Source: Calothrix sp. NIES-4101
GTDB lineage: Bacteria > Cyanobacteriota > Cyanobacteriia > Cyanobacteriales > Nostocaceae
Assembly (NCBI GenBank): GCA_004296455.1
Contig: AP018280.1
Location: 3,224,001 to 3,288,000 of the forward strand
Direction: 5' to 3'
Length of the DNA stretch: 64,000 nucleotides
In this document: piece by piece, positions 36,598 to 45,477 of the stretch
How positions within the stretch are numbered: position 1 is the stretch's first letter
How the letters are laid out: each line of letters starts with the position of its first letter
Notes under the pieces: generated by a model
Told to the model about the DNA's origin: nothing
The model's database searches: none
What the model saw: the letters and a program-made list of their open reading frames with translations, nothing else
Position numbers and translations under genes: made by a program

Positions 36598-37968
36598 CTA
36601 GCTGTGTAAACACGTAAAAGCGAATATAATGATGCAAAATCTTACAGGAAGCAAAGGCTTGTCGAAAGCAAAAAAAAGGTAATTAATAATACTACAAGCT
36701 AACTAATACTACGGGTTCGGATGCCAAAATAACAGATGCTAAGATGCTGTACGTTTCAAAGGGGATGACCGCCATGAAATTGTCAGATTTGCATTGGCAA
36801 CCGAAAACATGAGAGAAAAGGCGTGAAATATCTGATTAAACAAAGCACTAAGAAAATGCTTGCTCACGCCCAAGATTTAGTGTACACCCTCAAAGAACTG
36901 ATGCCGACGCAGTACCAAAAAGATAACCTAGAAGCGATGTTGGCGTTATTCTTAGAGGCACAAGGACACCCATTACCTGAACATAGTCAGACAAAATCCC
37001 CAAGCGCAATCAGTCGATTTTTAAATATCAATCCTTGGTCAACAAGGGAAATGATTCGGATAATTCGCTCTTCAGTATTACAAAAAGTTATCAATTCATT
37101 ATCGTCATCAGGCAAAGGGCGCAGACCATTTTTACAAGTAATTATTGACCTGACGACTTTAGAAAAACGTGGCAAATTCCCAGAATTTAGTGATTTAATC
37201 AAAGTCTATAATGGTAAGCGTGGTCTCCATCTAGTCGTAGTTTATTTGGTAATAGGACAATGGCGCATTCCTTGGAGTTTTCGTGTTTGGCGAGGTAAGG
37301 GAACTCCTTCCCCTGCAATGCTTGGGCTCAAACTGGTTAAACGTTTACCTCTTTCTTTAACTCAACATTTTCAAACAATTATTTTAGCTGACACAGCCTT
37401 TGGCAGTGTAGAATTCCTTGAGGGTGTACGTCGGCTTAAATATCATGCTGTTACAGGTGTATCTAGTAGTCGTAAGTTGGCTGATGGCAGATTTTTAAGA
37501 CGTTTACATCAACAGGGTCAACAGGTTTATTTATTTGGTTTAAATTTCCCCGTTACCGTTTCTTGGTATTACTTAAAACGCGATAATGGCAAACTAGAAA
37601 AACGCTTTGTTTTGTCTACTCGTCCAATTAAAGCTTCTACTCTTAAGTGGTGGGGCAAGCGTCGGTGGCAGATTGAGGGGTGGTTTAAAACTGCAAAGCA
37701 TCGTTTTGGCTTACACCGTTTTGGGCAAGGGACTCTGCTGGGTATGTATCGCTGGCTTATCCTTTCACTGACTGCTTACCTCATTGCCCATTGGACTTAT
37801 CTCCATTTTCAGGGCGCATCGCCACCTGATTGGGGTCAGGCTGCACAATCTGCCCTTGAATCTATTTTTCCACATATAATTGTGTATCTTCTTTTACTTG
37901 ATATTCAACGGCTAACTCCCCTTGCACGTAGTCATGGTTTTGACATTCATATTTCCAGGTGCAAGATG
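36589..37968 (+). mobile_element. IS4-family insertion sequence in the copper efflux operon
   Basis: The ends are ATCTTGCACCT on the left (36589-36599) and its complement AGGTGCAAGAT on the right (37957-37967), with CTCAY just outside both. No target duplication is seen (ACTGATTGA on the left, TAAATGGA on the right), which fits a deletion next to the element after insertion, or recombination between two copies. The element carries one transposase gene. The exact outer base is uncertain by a few nucleotides. Confidence 0.8.
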
Positions 37969-37971
37969 TGA
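36823..37971 (+). CDS. IS4-family transposase
   Basis: A 382-residue DDE transposase. The first Asp is in VIIDLTTLEKRG, the second in IILADTAFGS, and the Glu is in the IS4 signature R-x3-E-x6-K (RRWQIEGWFKTAKH). A GTG start is used. The stop codon TGA lies at or just beyond the IS right end, so the last codon depends on the insertion site. The frame is intact, so it may still be active. Confidence 0.9.
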   Translation: MKYLIKQSTKKMLAHAQDLVYTLKELMPTQYQKDNLEAMLALFLEAQGHPLPEHSQTKSPSAISRFLNINPWSTREMIRIIRSSVLQKVINSLSSSGKGRRPFLQVIIDLTTLEKRGKFPEFSDLIKVYNGKRGLHLVVVYLVIGQWRIPWSFRVWRGKGTPSPAMLGLKLVKRLPLSLTQHFQTIILADTAFGSVEFLEGVRRLKYHAVTGVSSSRKLADGRFLRRLHQQGQQVYLFGLNFPVTVSWYYLKRDNGKLEKRFVLSTRPIKASTLKWWGKRRWQIEGWFKTAKHRFGLHRFGQGTLLGMYRWLILSLTAYLIAHWTYLHFQGASPPDWGQAAQSALESIFPHIIVYLLLLDIQRLTPLARSHGFDIHISRCKM

Positions 37972-38065
37972 GTAAATGGAGCAGGGTGAAGCAAACCGTT
38001 TTACTCCTAAAATTGCCTGGAAATGCGATCGCACATCACTTAACTTTAGAGTTTTACAGATGGGT

Positions 38066-38082
38066 ATGAAATTAGGATGAAA
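38066..38082 (-). promoter_or_regulatory. CopR-type box 3, orphaned promoter of the lost efflux operon
   Basis: On the minus strand TTTCATCCTAATTTCAT, one base different from boxes 1 and 2. It points toward the IS and the RND remnant. About 95 bp separate it from the IS end, so it was most likely the promoter of the intact efflux operon. Confidence 0.7.
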
Positions 38083-38124
38083 TTCAGGGCGAAGGGAATA
38101 TGATGCTCTGCAACGCCCAAAAAT

Positions 38125-39696
38125 TTATGTATGCCCATCTAGTTGATCATTGATTGTTTGTAAAAAGGGTGAAAGTTCTTTATTTAATCTACCTGCGCGG
38201 ACAAACTCTGCATAGGTATCAGCTTCAATAGCTAATAGCTCTCCTCGCAATTCGTCAGTTGTAAATTCTTGCAAATTGGGATATTCGTCAAGTAACTTGT
38301 CAATTTTTTCTTGCAAAATATTAATTTCTCCAACAATTAGCGTCTTTTGGTAGTTATAAAACTCAGACTTAATTCCGGGACGCTTTTGTGTTGTTTCTAA
38401 ATATTCTAGTGTTCGTTCGAGAGCAACTTGACGGGCAATTGCTTCCATGTATTCTTGACGCAGTGGTTGCGAACCTAAAAGTCTCAGTTTTTCTAACAAT
38501 GGCTGAGTAGTCAATCCTTGCACTAACAGTGTAAATAAAACGACTCCAAATACTGTGGCGATAATTTCTTCTCTTTGTGGCAGTGTCGCTGGTACACTCA
38601 AAGCCAGAGCAATTGAGACAGAGCCGCGTAGCCCACCCCACCACAACACAGTTTGTTCAGGTAAAGAAATTTCCGATTTAGCTAGCCAATTACTAAGATT
38701 ACTCAATGCATAAATAGATACTGCTCTTGCCAAAATCATAGCGGCAATTGTAACTGCAATAGTTTTGAGATTATCCCCTAAGATAACAAAGCGAATCTGA
38801 TCACCTATTAAGAGAAAAACAATCGAATTCACGAAAAAAGCTAGAAATTCCCAAAATTCAGTGACAATAATCCTGGTGCGGGGATTCATACCAATACGCG
38901 AACCAAAGTTACCCAAAATTAAAGCTGTGGTAACTACGCCAATCACTCCAGAACCACCAAAATTTTCTGTAATTAGGTACGTGCTGTAGGCGGAAACTAG
39001 GGTGAGGGATTGTTCTACTAGGGGTAAATCAAAACGTTGTGTCAGGTAGGAAATGCCAAACCCTACTAGTCCTCCGATACCGATACCAATACCCACCACC
39101 TGAAAAAATTCCCATAAAGCAGACTGTAGATTGATTGTGGTAGTACCTAATGGGAGAGCCACTAGCAAACCAAAAGCGACAACCGCCATACCATCATTAA
39201 ATAAGCTTTCCCCTTCCATGAGCATTGTTAGGCGTTTACCTGCTCCTAGTTCCCGAAACAAAGCTGTTACCGAAACTGGATCAGTTGCTGATAAACTAGC
39301 TCCTACCAATAGAGCAATGCTCAATTCCATTCCCGCGAATTGATTTAGCCCCAAAGCGACTCCAGCAATGGAAATTACCACCCCTATTACTGCATACAGA
39401 CAAATAGGTAACAAATCCCGTTTTAAATCTGACCATTTTAAGTTCCAAGCAGCTTCAAACAGCAGGGGTGGGAGGAAAATCACCAGAATCAATTCTGGGG
39501 AGAGATTTACTAATCGCACATTCACAAATGCTAGCCCTAATCCCACAATGACTAGTAGTAGTGTGTAGGGGATACGGCGAAACCAACTAAAAACCTGTGG
39601 CAGTGTGGCAACACCTAAAGAGACGGAGAGGACTAGGAGAAATTGTTGGAGTTGTTCTACAATTACAACTTCACCCGTGGCAGATTCTAATGCCAT
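38125..39696 (-). CDS. Na+/H+ antiporter, CPA1 (NhaP) family
   Basis: A 523-residue membrane antiporter with about 12 hydrophobic segments. It has the CPA1 ion-site motif LLVGASLSATDPVSVTALFRELG and LFNDGMAVVAFGLL, followed by WWGGLRGSVSIALALSVP. The last 110 residues form a cytoplasmic tail (LEYLETTQKRPGIKSEFYNYQ...). It exchanges Na+ (or K+) for H+. The ATG at 39696 (MALESATG) is preferred over 39732. The next gene on the right is a divergent P-type ATPase. Confidence 0.9.
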   Translation of the reverse strand: MALESATGEVVIVEQLQQFLLVLSVSLGVATLPQVFSWFRRIPYTLLLVIVGLGLAFVNVRLVNLSPELILVIFLPPLLFEAAWNLKWSDLKRDLLPICLYAVIGVVISIAGVALGLNQFAGMELSIALLVGASLSATDPVSVTALFRELGAGKRLTMLMEGESLFNDGMAVVAFGLLVALPLGTTTINLQSALWEFFQVVGIGIGIGGLVGFGISYLTQRFDLPLVEQSLTLVSAYSTYLITENFGGSGVIGVVTTALILGNFGSRIGMNPRTRIIVTEFWEFLAFFVNSIVFLLIGDQIRFVILGDNLKTIAVTIAAMILARAVSIYALSNLSNWLAKSEISLPEQTVLWWGGLRGSVSIALALSVPATLPQREEIIATVFGVVLFTLLVQGLTTQPLLEKLRLLGSQPLRQEYMEAIARQVALERTLEYLETTQKRPGIKSEFYNYQKTLIVGEINILQEKIDKLLDEYPNLQEFTTDELRGELLAIEADTYAEFVRAGRLNKELSPFLQTINDQLDGHT

Positions 39697-40150
39697 AAGA
39701 ATATTCCAATTACAGAAAATATTGAGCATCAATAAAAGATATATAAACTATCAAAACACCAACATTTTATCCTGATATAATACTTTCGCCAAATTTAATC
39801 ATCTCTTGAAAAGAGACTATAGGATTTAAATTTTCAGTCGAGTGAGTAAGTTTGTTATGTAGCCATTAGATGAAGAGAGGCAATCTGATTTAATAGAAAA
39901 GCCAATTTAAATGTATTTTCTAGTATAAAAATTAGTTTTATGATTCTTGTTTGAGAGAAAATAGTATCCTCGAGTTATACAAGAAATCGAGAACATAAAA
40001 TAATATTATGAAAGCAAATTTTAACAAAATGAAGAGACTTTGCTTTCGTAGAGTTATTAAGCTTTAAAAAACTCCAGCTTTCAACATGGACGAGGTTTAC
40101 AAAACATCTTCATCATAAAATCGAAGTGACAACAGCACATATGTTAAAAG

Positions 40151-40168
40151 TCATAAATACATTTATGA
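40151..40168. promoter_or_regulatory. Perfect palindrome upstream of the P-type ATPase gene
   Basis: TCATAAAT-AC-ATTTATGA, with AAAGTCATA on both sides as a direct repeat. It resembles an operator for a dimeric repressor or activator; no regulator can be named. Confidence 0.4.
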
Positions 40169-40299
40169 TTAAAGTCATATTTTTTCTCACGTCCTGATGC
40201 TTTGCTCAACAAATCATTTTCCGTCACGTTTATTGTTTATAATCTAGCTAATGAACTCATCAGGAACAGTTATTTAATAACTGGCAATTCTGAGCGAGT

Positions 40300-40365
40300 A
40301 TGAGATGGTGCGTTACGCTGCGCTAACAGCATCCTAGTTTTGCGCTTTATTTAATTCACATTCCT
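40300..40365. repeat. Dispersed repeat (ATGGTGCGTTACGCTGCGCT type)
   Basis: ATGGTGCGTTACGCTGCGCT and TTTATTTAATTCACATTCCT are shared with 56479-56586, and the second half resembles 45388-45443. It is probably a genome-wide intergenic repeat. Confidence 0.65.
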
Positions 40366-40424
40366 AACTAAAATTTTCATCATTTCAATTTGCTCTGCCG
40401 ATAGTATTAGTTTTGAGGCAAATT

Positions 40425-43172
40425 ATGGCAATAACATCTCAAGAATCGAAAGAAATCACGCAGCCACATCAATGGCATAATCTACCTGCATCGAAGGTTG
40501 CTCAACATTTAGACGTAAATCTGGAAACAGGTTTAACTTCAGATGAGGTAGTTAAACGGCAAGAGCGTTTTGGGGTGAATGAGCTTAAGGGCAAACCTGG
40601 AACCAGCCCAGTATTAAAATTTTTGTTGCAATTTAACCAACCACTACTGTATATTTTGCTGATTGCTGGGGCAATCAAAGCCTTAATTGGACAGTGGGTA
40701 AATGCTTGGGTAATTTGGGGTGTAACTCTAATTAACGCTATTATTGGCTTTATCCAAGAATCGAAAGCCGAAAGCGCGATCGCAGCTTTAGCTTCTTCAG
40801 TCCAAACTAATGCAACTATCCTCCGCAACGGTCGAAAGGTAGAAGTTCCCTCAACAGATTTAGTACCGGGGGATTTGGTACTTCTTGCTTCTGGCGATAA
40901 AGTCCCCGCCGATTTACGTCTTGTACAATCTCGGGATTTGCAAGTGAATGAATCAGCACTGACGGGTGAGTCAGTCGCTATTGAAAAAAACACCCAAGCT
41001 GTTCAGGTAGATGCGATTCTAGCAGAACGTACCAACATGGCTTATGCTGGCAGCTTTGTGACTTTTGGCACTGGTAAGGGAATTGTAGTCGCGATTGGAG
41101 AAGCGACGGAAACCGGACGTATTTCTCAACTCATTGAGCAAGGAACGAGCCTAAAAACCCCCTTAACCCGGAAATTTGATAAATTTAGCCGCACCTTGCT
41201 GTACATCATTCTCGGCATCGCTGCATTGACATTTGCGGTTGGGTTAGGATACGGCAATTCCTGGGTAGGAATGTTTGAAGCGGCGATCGCTTTTGCAGTG
41301 AGTGCGATTCCGGAAGGATTGCCAGCTGTTGTAACTGTGACATTAGCTATAGGGGTTTCCCGCATGGCGCGGCGACATGCGATCGTCCGCAAATTGCCAG
41401 CAGTAGAAACTCTCGGTGGTGCTACTGTTATCTGCTCTGATAAAACTGGCACGTTAACCGAAAACCAGATGACTGTACAAGCAATTTATGCAGGTGGTGA
41501 ACAATATACAGCCACAGGTACGGGATATGCTCCAGAAGGAGAAATTTTATTAGATGAACAGCGAATAGATTGGCAGAATCTTCCGGCTTTAGGAGAATGT
41601 CTCCAAGCTGGATTATTATGTAATGATTCGTACCTAGAACAAAAGGAAGGAGAATGGCAGGTTTTTGGTGATCCCACAGAGGGAGCATTGATAGTTGTTG
41701 CCGATAAAGTGGGACTGCAACGCCATCACTTAGAAGCCCAAATGCCGAGGTTAGATGTCATCCCCTTTGAGTCAGAGTTTCAATACATGGCAACTTTGCA
41801 TGAAGATGGGAATAGAGAAAATTCTTCACGACTGAGAACTATTTATGTGAAAGGTTCGGTAGAGGCAATTCTGAAACGTTGTCAGCAGATGTTCAATGTG
41901 GAGGGGAATATTACCCCTATCGATGCAGAAACTGTACATCAAGAAGTAGATGTGATGGCAAACCTGGGTTTACGGGTGTTAGCTTTTGCGAAGAAATCTG
42001 TACCTAATACTCAAGATTCCCTCAACCATGCAGATATCGAACAGGATTTGATTTTCTTGGGATTGCAAGGGATGATTGATCCACCCAGAAATGAGGCTAT
42101 CAAGGCAGTAGCAGCCTGTCAAAATGCTGGTATTCAAGTCAAAATGATTACAGGAGATCATGCTGTAACTGCACGAGCGATCGCTCAAAGTATGGGTTTT
42201 AATAAAAATGGGGAAGTGCTAGCTTTTACAGGCAGTGAACTTGCCCAAATGGATAAATCACAACTGGCTACAGCGATAGAAGATGGGGCGGTATTCGCCC
42301 GTGTTGCCCCAGAACAGAAACTCCGCATCGTGGAAGCCCTGCAATCGAAAGGAGAAGTCGTGGCGATGACGGGGGATGGTGTCAATGATGCACCAGCTTT
42401 GAAACAAGCAGATATTGGCATTGCCATGGGAGGTGCGGGGACGGAGGTAGCCAAAGAAGCCTCAGATATGATTTTGACAGATGATAACTTTGCTTCTATC
42501 GAGGCTGCGGTTGAGGAAGGGCGGACTGTTTATCGAAATTTGCAGAAAGCGATCGCCTTTATTTTACCTGTTAATGGTGGCGAATCGATGACGATTTTGA
42601 TTAGTGTATTATTTGCCAGGGAATTGCCTATTTTATCTTTACAAGTTTTGTGGCTGAATATGGTTAATTCTATTGCCATGACTGTACCCTTAGCCTTTGA
42701 GCCAAAGTCGGAACGGGTAATGCAACAATCACCGCGTAGCCCCCGTGAACCATTACTTTCTAAGAGTTTAGTCAAGCGGATTTTGGCAATTTCTATCTTT
42801 AACTGGATTTTGATTTTTGGTGTCTTTGAATGGATACGACAAACTACAGGAAATATCGATTTAGCCCGCACAATGGCAATTCAGGCTTTAGTAGCTGGGA
42901 GAATTTTTTATCTTTTAAGTATTAGTCAATTAGGGGTGGCTCTAGTTAAGCGGATTCGGGGGATGAAACAAACATTTAGTGATGCCTCAGCAATTGGAAT
43001 TGGTATTGCGACTACAATAGTTTTACAGCTTATTTTTAGTCAGTGGAACATCATGAATAGTTTATTTGCAACTGCTCCCCTGACTTGGAATCAGTGGTTA
43101 ATTTGCTTTCTCATTGGACTACCAATGATTGTCGTATCAATTATAGTAGATCGTTTTGACCCTCTCAACTAA
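40425..43172 (+). CDS. P-type cation-transporting ATPase, type II (Ca2+/Na+ pump-like)
   Basis: A 915-residue pump. The ATG at 40425 follows TTGAGGC by a normal spacing; an in-frame TTG at 40413 is less likely. It has an N-terminal cation-ATPase domain ([14 protein letters not shown]), TGES, PEGLP in M4, Asp339 in DKTGT, KMITGDH, and [20 protein letters not shown], then six C-terminal helices ([19 protein letters not shown]). This is the PacL/SERCA-like group, with Ca2+ or Na+ as likely ions; MVN at the M6 site instead of the usual LVTD differs from classic Ca2+ pumps. It is divergent from the Na+/H+ antiporter and may work with it in salt or pH balance. Confidence 0.9.
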   Translation: MAITSQESKEITQPHQWHNLPASKVAQHLDVNLETGLTSDEVVKRQERFGVNELKGKPGTSPVLKFLLQFNQPLLYILLIAGAIKALIGQWVNAWVIWGVTLINAIIGFIQESKAESAIAALASSVQTNATILRNGRKVEVPSTDLVPGDLVLLASGDKVPADLRLVQSRDLQVNESALTGESVAIEKNTQAVQVDAILAERTNMAYAGSFVTFGTGKGIVVAIGEATETGRISQLIEQGTSLKTPLTRKFDKFSRTLLYIILGIAALTFAVGLGYGNSWVGMFEAAIAFAVSAIPEGLPAVVTVTLAIGVSRMARRHAIVRKLPAVETLGGATVICSDKTGTLTENQMTVQAIYAGGEQYTATGTGYAPEGEILLDEQRIDWQNLPALGECLQAGLLCNDSYLEQKEGEWQVFGDPTEGALIVVADKVGLQRHHLEAQMPRLDVIPFESEFQYMATLHEDGNRENSSRLRTIYVKGSVEAILKRCQQMFNVEGNITPIDAETVHQEVDVMANLGLRVLAFAKKSVPNTQDSLNHADIEQDLIFLGLQGMIDPPRNEAIKAVAACQNAGIQVKMITGDHAVTARAIAQSMGFNKNGEVLAFTGSELAQMDKSQLATAIEDGAVFARVAPEQKLRIVEALQSKGEVVAMTGDGVNDAPALKQADIGIAMGGAGTEVAKEASDMILTDDNFASIEAAVEEGRTVYRNLQKAIAFILPVNGGESMTILISVLFARELPILSLQVLWLNMVNSIAMTVPLAFEPKSERVMQQSPRSPREPLLSKSLVKRILAISIFNWILIFGVFEWIRQTTGNIDLARTMAIQALVAGRIFYLLSISQLGVALVKRIRGMKQTFSDASAIGIGIATTIVLQLIFSQWNIMNSLFATAPLTWNQWLICFLIGLPMIVVSIIVDRFDPLN

Positions 43173-43387
43173 TATCGAAAATTTTCGCCTGAATAATGAC
43201 AATCGAACTGACGCAATCAGACTAATGGGGAGATAGGGAAACACAAAGAACAATTAATGAACACTGAATTAGCTGGAGTAGATATTATATCCGGTTAAAT
43301 ATTGCTCATGAAGACTGACAAAGGGATTTAGAGACGCGGGACTCGGATAATTTTTTTCATCAGTGATTAGCTGGAATAGATATTACA

Positions 43388-44089
43388 TCATGTTGAAAAT
43401 ATTTCCATGACTCTTTCTAATTCTAAGTCGGAAAGATAATCAACAGTCCAATTTGCTTGGCGCTGTAACATATGAAATGGGTAAGTGTTCGCCACTCCTA
43501 AAACCTGCATTCCCGCACGTTTTGCTGCTTGGATTCCTGCGGGAGTATCTTCGATCGCTAAACATTGATTTGGTAGTAAATTTAAATCAGGATATTTTTG
43601 ATTGAGGGATTGTACAGCAAAGCGATAACCATCGGGTTCGGGCTTGCTAGTGGTGATATCATCCCCAGCGATAATCACGGGAAAATAATCTCTTAACTTT
43701 GCCCTTTCTAAGACAAGTTCAATTTCTTGACGGATTGCACCACTAACTAAACCTAATTTCAAGTCTTTGGAACGTATTTGAAAAATTAAGTCATCTACAC
43801 CAGAAAATAGTGGTAATTTGTCTAATTTTTCTAATTCTTGGATATATAAATGAGCTTTTTTGGCAACTAACTGCGTCACATATTCTTCACGAATTACTCT
43901 CCCACGACTATTCAGTAACTCTTGTAAACAAACTCTATCACCACGTCCCAAACAAACTTTTTCAAATTCACCTGGTTTTAATCCTGTAACATTTTCACTA
44001 ATTAAAATGTCCTTAATTAATCGCTTGTGGATTGGTTCATCATTAATAATGACACCATTAAAGTCAAATAGAACTGCCTTTAAACTCAT
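43388..44089 (-). CDS. HAD-superfamily hydrolase, beta-phosphoglucomutase-like
   Basis: A 233-residue phosphatase or mutase of HAD subfamily IA. The nucleophile is in FDFNGVI, where the second catalytic Asp of the usual DxD is Asn; the strand GLVSGA carries the motif II Ser, and KPEPDGY plus AIEDTPAGIQAAKRAGM form motifs III and IV. The N replacing D at the acid/base position argues against normal phosphatase or mutase catalysis, so the function is uncertain. The ATG at 44089 is used; the frame extends six codons further to a TTG. Two near-identical 24-nt direct repeats lie around its 3' end (43268-43291 and 43366-43389). Confidence 0.8.
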   Translation of the reverse strand: MSLKAVLFDFNGVIINDEPIHKRLIKDILISENVTGLKPGEFEKVCLGRGDRVCLQELLNSRGRVIREEYVTQLVAKKAHLYIQELEKLDKLPLFSGVDDLIFQIRSKDLKLGLVSGAIRQEIELVLERAKLRDYFPVIIAGDDITTSKPEPDGYRFAVQSLNQKYPDLNLLPNQCLAIEDTPAGIQAAKRAGMQVLGVANTYPFHMLQRQANWTVDYLSDLELERVMEIFST

Positions 44090-44220
44090 TCGATTTTGGG
44101 TTTGCAATTTTATGTTTCTGATTTTAGGTTGGCAACTTTAGATTTTAGATTGATTTTTATCGAATTGAAAGCCCTATAAATTTATTGACAATATTTATTG
44201 ACAATATTTAACACACAATA

Positions 44221-45120
44221 TTAATCCAAATTCTCAAATGCAGGAGCAGGAAAACCCTGTAAATTATCATCTAATTTTTTAGGTACATATTGCTTGACAT
44301 TTGCTCCCTGGGTACTTTCCCCATAAATTGGTTTCACACCACTAGTCACTTGATGTAACCACCACACATCTTGAGTGTGTACCGCTCCAAATCCAGCAGC
44401 ACCCATCCATGCATCCGTACTACTGAACCCATAATCTCTGATATATGGTTCTTCAAAAACATGATTTAGCCATTCCATCTGCCGGAGTGACTTTTGATTC
44501 CCATCCAAAACTAATATTTGTCCGCCAAATGTTAGCAAACGGAAAGATTCGCACAGAATATTCTGGGATATATTAGTTGGTGTCTCATGAAACAACAATG
44601 AGGCGGTAATTAAATCAAACGATGCATCAGGAAAGCCAGTTATCTCTGCATTACCATGTCGCCAATTAATTTCTAAATTAGCCTCCATCGCTTTATGTTC
44701 AGCCCTTACCAACATGTATGGAGATAAATCTAAACCAACCACTTCAGCTTCTGGGAATGCTTTCTTCAACATTAACGTTGTCGAACCTGTACCACAACCT
44801 AAATCGAGAATACGGCGTGGCTTCACCTTTACCGCATCAATCAAAGCCTGTCGAATCCAACTTTCATGGGGAGGTAGCACATACTGAGTGACTGAATCGT
44901 AAGTAACCGCAGCCGATGGAGTCAGATATCCGCCCTTGATACCATGAAAATTTTGACTCCTGTAGTATTCTGGGATAACTACATCTGCACGTCGAATGTG
45001 ATCGCACTCTTTTTCCCAATCTATACTTTTACTATACTGACTTAAAGCTTCTTCATCAATTAAGAAACGAACTACAGGTGATAAAAAACGCTCCCAGATA
45101 GTACTTTCACCTATTTTCAT
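44221..45120 (-). CDS. SAM-dependent methyltransferase, class I
   Basis: A 299-residue protein. The SAM-binding motif is ILDLGCGTGSTT, with the acidic end of strand 2 in VVGLDLSPYM and the later motif FDLITASLLFHE. The first 90 residues form an extra helical domain. The substrate is unknown. It stands alone, with GGAG upstream of the ATG. Confidence 0.85.
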   Translation of the reverse strand: MKIGESTIWERFLSPVVRFLIDEEALSQYSKSIDWEKECDHIRRADVVIPEYYRSQNFHGIKGGYLTPSAAVTYDSVTQYVLPPHESWIRQALIDAVKVKPRRILDLGCGTGSTTLMLKKAFPEAEVVGLDLSPYMLVRAEHKAMEANLEINWRHGNAEITGFPDASFDLITASLLFHETPTNISQNILCESFRLLTFGGQILVLDGNQKSLRQMEWLNHVFEEPYIRDYGFSSTDAWMGAAGFGAVHTQDVWWLHQVTSGVKPIYGESTQGANVKQYVPKKLDDNLQGFPAPAFENLD

Positions 45121-45204
45121 GGTCTTTTCGGCTCCATTTAGCTACTGAGATGACAATCCATTCTTTACAAATTGTAACGGAAAGTACTAGAATCTGCTCT
45201 AATT

Positions 45205-45241
45205 GACGCGGGGACTTAAAAGACGTGGGGATGCGGAGAAG
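45205..45241. repeat. Dispersed GGAGACGCGGAGA-type repeat
   Basis: TTGACGCGGGGACTTAAAAG followed by ACGTGGGGATGCGGAGAAG, the same pattern as at 56425-56461. Confidence 0.6.
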
Positions 45242-45387
45242 TTTTACTTGTAAGTGATTAGGTGAACATAAAATGACAAATATCTAGAAATTCCTTGAGA
45301 ATTGATGTATTTTGCCCAAAAACAAGAATTTGCTCACCTAAAATTCGATTTGCTTGGGAATAGTACGTTAAACTCTGCTTTTATTGA

Positions 45388-45443
45388 ATGCCGTAAGGCT
45401 ATACAGCACCCTACTTTTGTACTTGATTTAATCCACATTCCTT
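45388..45443. repeat. Dispersed repeat (ACAGCACCCTACTTTTGTAC type)
   Basis: About 55 nt nearly identical to 56531-56586, beginning ATGCCGTAAGGCTATACAGC and ending CACATTCCT. Confidence 0.7.
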
Positions 45444-45477
45444 GGCATACCTCTGCGTTCAAAAAATCATACAAAAA

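Larger units (their letters stand above)
39697..40424. other. Long intergenic region between divergent ion-transport genes
   Basis: About 730 bp. It contains the palindrome TCATAAATACATTTATGA (40151-40168) and a dispersed repeat (40300-40365). Otherwise AT rich; no gene is supported. Confidence 0.55.
45121..45477. other. Intergenic region with two dispersed repeats
   Basis: It contains a GGAGACGCGGAGA-type copy (45205-45241) and a copy of the ACAGCACCCTACTTTTGTAC repeat (45388-45443). A 74-codon frame at 45302 consists mostly of the repeat and is not counted as a gene. Confidence 0.6.

Noticed and set aside
36584-37980. Target-site duplication of the IS4 element
   Set aside because: The flanks (ACTGATTGA against TAAATGGA) do not match; the similar CTCAY on both sides is inverted and belongs to the ends.
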